This document shows positions 63,088 through 64,000 of a DNA stretch of 64,000 bases, one piece after another. Positions within the stretch are counted from its first letter, which is position 1, and each line of letters begins with the position of its first letter. The notes under the pieces are model-generated. The model was not told the origin of the DNA and ran no database searches. It saw nothing but the letters and a program-made list of their open reading frames with translations. The translations under genes and the position numbers were made by a program. The stretch is from Pseudomonas sp. TH41 (GTDB taxonomy: Bacteria; Pseudomonadota; Gammaproteobacteria; Pseudomonadales; Pseudomonadaceae): NCBI RefSeq assembly GCF_016650695.1, contig NZ_JAEKFH010000003.1, positions 330,001-394,000 on the forward strand. The letters are read 5' to 3'.

Positions 63088-63181
63088 CAAAAGATCGCAG
63101 CCTCGTTTCACTCGACAGCTCCTACAGGTGTACGCATAACCCTGTAGGAGCTGTCGAGTGAAACGAGGCTGCGATCTTTTG
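63088..63181. repeat. REP-A variant with GTTTCACTC arms
   Basis: CAAAAGATCGCAGCCTCGTT continuing TCACTCGACAGCTCCTACAG pairs over about 40 bp with its inverse ending at 63181. This is the longest perfect pair in the window and the same variant as at 46617-46683. It separates dacB from the convergent GGDEF gene. Confidence 0.92.
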
Positions 63182-63187
63182 ATTCAC

Positions 63188-64000
63188 CTAATTCAACGCC
63201 CCCTCAACCCGATCCCGTCCTGCCTGCTTCGCCTCATACACCCCCGAATCCGCCCGCAACAACAGCGCATCCGCGCCCTCGCCGACGCGCCAACTGGCAA
63301 TCCCGAAACTCGCGGTCACCGTCCCGACGCCGTCGATCGGTGAATTGCGCAAGCCTTGCCACAGTTGCAAGGCCAGGACGTGAGCGTGTTTGCCGTCGAT
63401 ATCCGGGCAAAGCACCATGAACTCTTCGCCGCCCAGACGACAGAACACGTCGGTGCGCCTCAGCCGATGACCAATGCGCTCACACACGACCTGCAGCACC
63501 CGATCGCCCACCGCGTGACCGTGCTGGTCATTGATCCGTTTGAAGTGGTCGATATCGAGCATGATCACCGACAGCTCGCCACCGCCGCGCTCGACACGGT
63601 CCATTTCGGTGGTCAGCCGTTCCTGGAAATAGCGGCGGTTATAGATGCCGGTCAGGGAGTCGGTGACCGACAGTGCGCGCAACTCTTCTTCCACGCGCTT
63701 CAGGTCGGAGATGTCCGAAATGTAGCCATGCCACAGCACACCGCCACCGGGCAGTTCCTCCGGGGTTGCCTCGCCCCGGACCCAACGCAGCCCTCGCTGA
63801 GGCAGCTGCACGCGATATTCCTCACGCCACGGGCTGAGGGTGTCCGCAGAGGCCCGGATCGAGGCGCGGACGCGGGTGGAGTCCTGGGGATGAATCCGGG
63901 TAAAAATCGCTTCGGCATTCAACAGCAGTACGTCCGGTTCGAGTTCGTAGATCTCGCGAATGCCATCACTGGCGTAGATCACACTGAAACGACCGTCGAA
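63188..64000 (-). CDS. PAS-GGDEF diguanylate cyclase, 5' end beyond window
   Basis: C-terminal 270 codons of a signalling protein; the frame stays open to the window edge (codons before V-I-Y-A-S-D read F-D-G-R-F-S). A PAS_3-type sensor domain ends with W-H-G-Y-I-S-D-I-S-D-L-K-R, followed by a GGDEF domain beginning S-V-T-D-S-L-T-G-I-Y-N-R-R-Y-F. The active-site loop is R-L-G-G-E-E-F and an inhibitory I-site R-R-T-D lies five residues before it, so it should make cyclic-di-GMP under product control. No EAL domain follows. Confidence 0.93.
   Translation of the reverse strand, partial: FDGRFSVIYASDGIREIYELEPDVLLLNAEAIFTRIHPQDSTRVRASIRASADTLSPWREEYRVQLPQRGLRWVRGEATPEELPGGGVLWHGYISDISDLKRVEEELRALSVTDSLTGIYNRRYFQERLTTEMDRVERGGGELSVIMLDIDHFKRINDQHGHAVGDRVLQVVCERIGHRLRRTDVFCRLGGEEFMVLCPDIDGKHAHVLALQLWQGLRNSPIDGVGTVTASFGIASWRVGEGADALLLRADSGVYEAKQAGRDRVEGALN

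Overview
The window is chromosomal DNA of a Pseudomonas, most likely of the P. fluorescens group. The evidence is the high GC coding style, recognisable Pseudomonas versions of smc, zipA, ligA, dusA, dacB, soxR and sfnB, a DUF6124-type gene, and many copies of two short palindromic (REP-like) repeat families typical of that group. No rRNA or tRNA gene was seen. Two genes run off the edges: the rhtA-like exporter at the left and a GGDEF protein at the right.

Layout. 1-9.5 kb holds small metabolic and transport genes: an EamA exporter, a TetR/SDR/DsbA-like isomerase unit, a quinone-reductase-like enzyme with a LysR gene, aminopeptidase P, a cysteine desulfurase and a LysE exporter. 9.9-14.8 kb is a sulfur-scavenging and redox block: a sigma-54 activator (SfnR-like), a SoxR/monooxygenase pair sharing a textbook SoxR promoter, and a sigma-54-promoted operon sfnB - MetI-like permease - MetQ-like binding protein that lacks its ATPase. 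16.4-23.0 kb is an envelope disulfide block: a DsbR/DsbS-like two-component system, a Sel1-repeat protein, then dsbD, a TlpA/DsbE-like gene and dsbG overlapping each other. 23.3-30.5 kb is a catabolic unit: a polar amino-acid ABC importer, an aspartoacylase-like deacylase, ornithine cyclodeaminase and a divergent MocR regulator, suggesting use of an acylated ornithine-like compound.

30.5-39.2 kb is the accessory stretch. It has a secreted SGNH hydrolase, a small lipoprotein, an IS110-family (IS1111-group) element inserted in a REP sequence with both ends readable, a solitary binding protein, remnants of a chemotaxis receptor and of another gene, two AT-rich secreted paralogues arranged tail to tail, more gene debris, and a long structured leader in front of a DUF6124 gene.

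39.3-51.3 kb returns to core functions: dusA, a PhoPQ-like two-component system with a PepSY gene and a 36-codon mini-gene, a zinc peptidase, ligA, zipA, smc and a GntR gene. 52.2-60.9 kb is a purine catabolic block (xdhA-xdhB-xdhC-guaD, GntR regulators at both sides, a BenE-like transporter). It converts guanine to xanthine and xanthine or hypoxanthine to urate. The window ends with yggL, dacB and a diguanylate cyclase.
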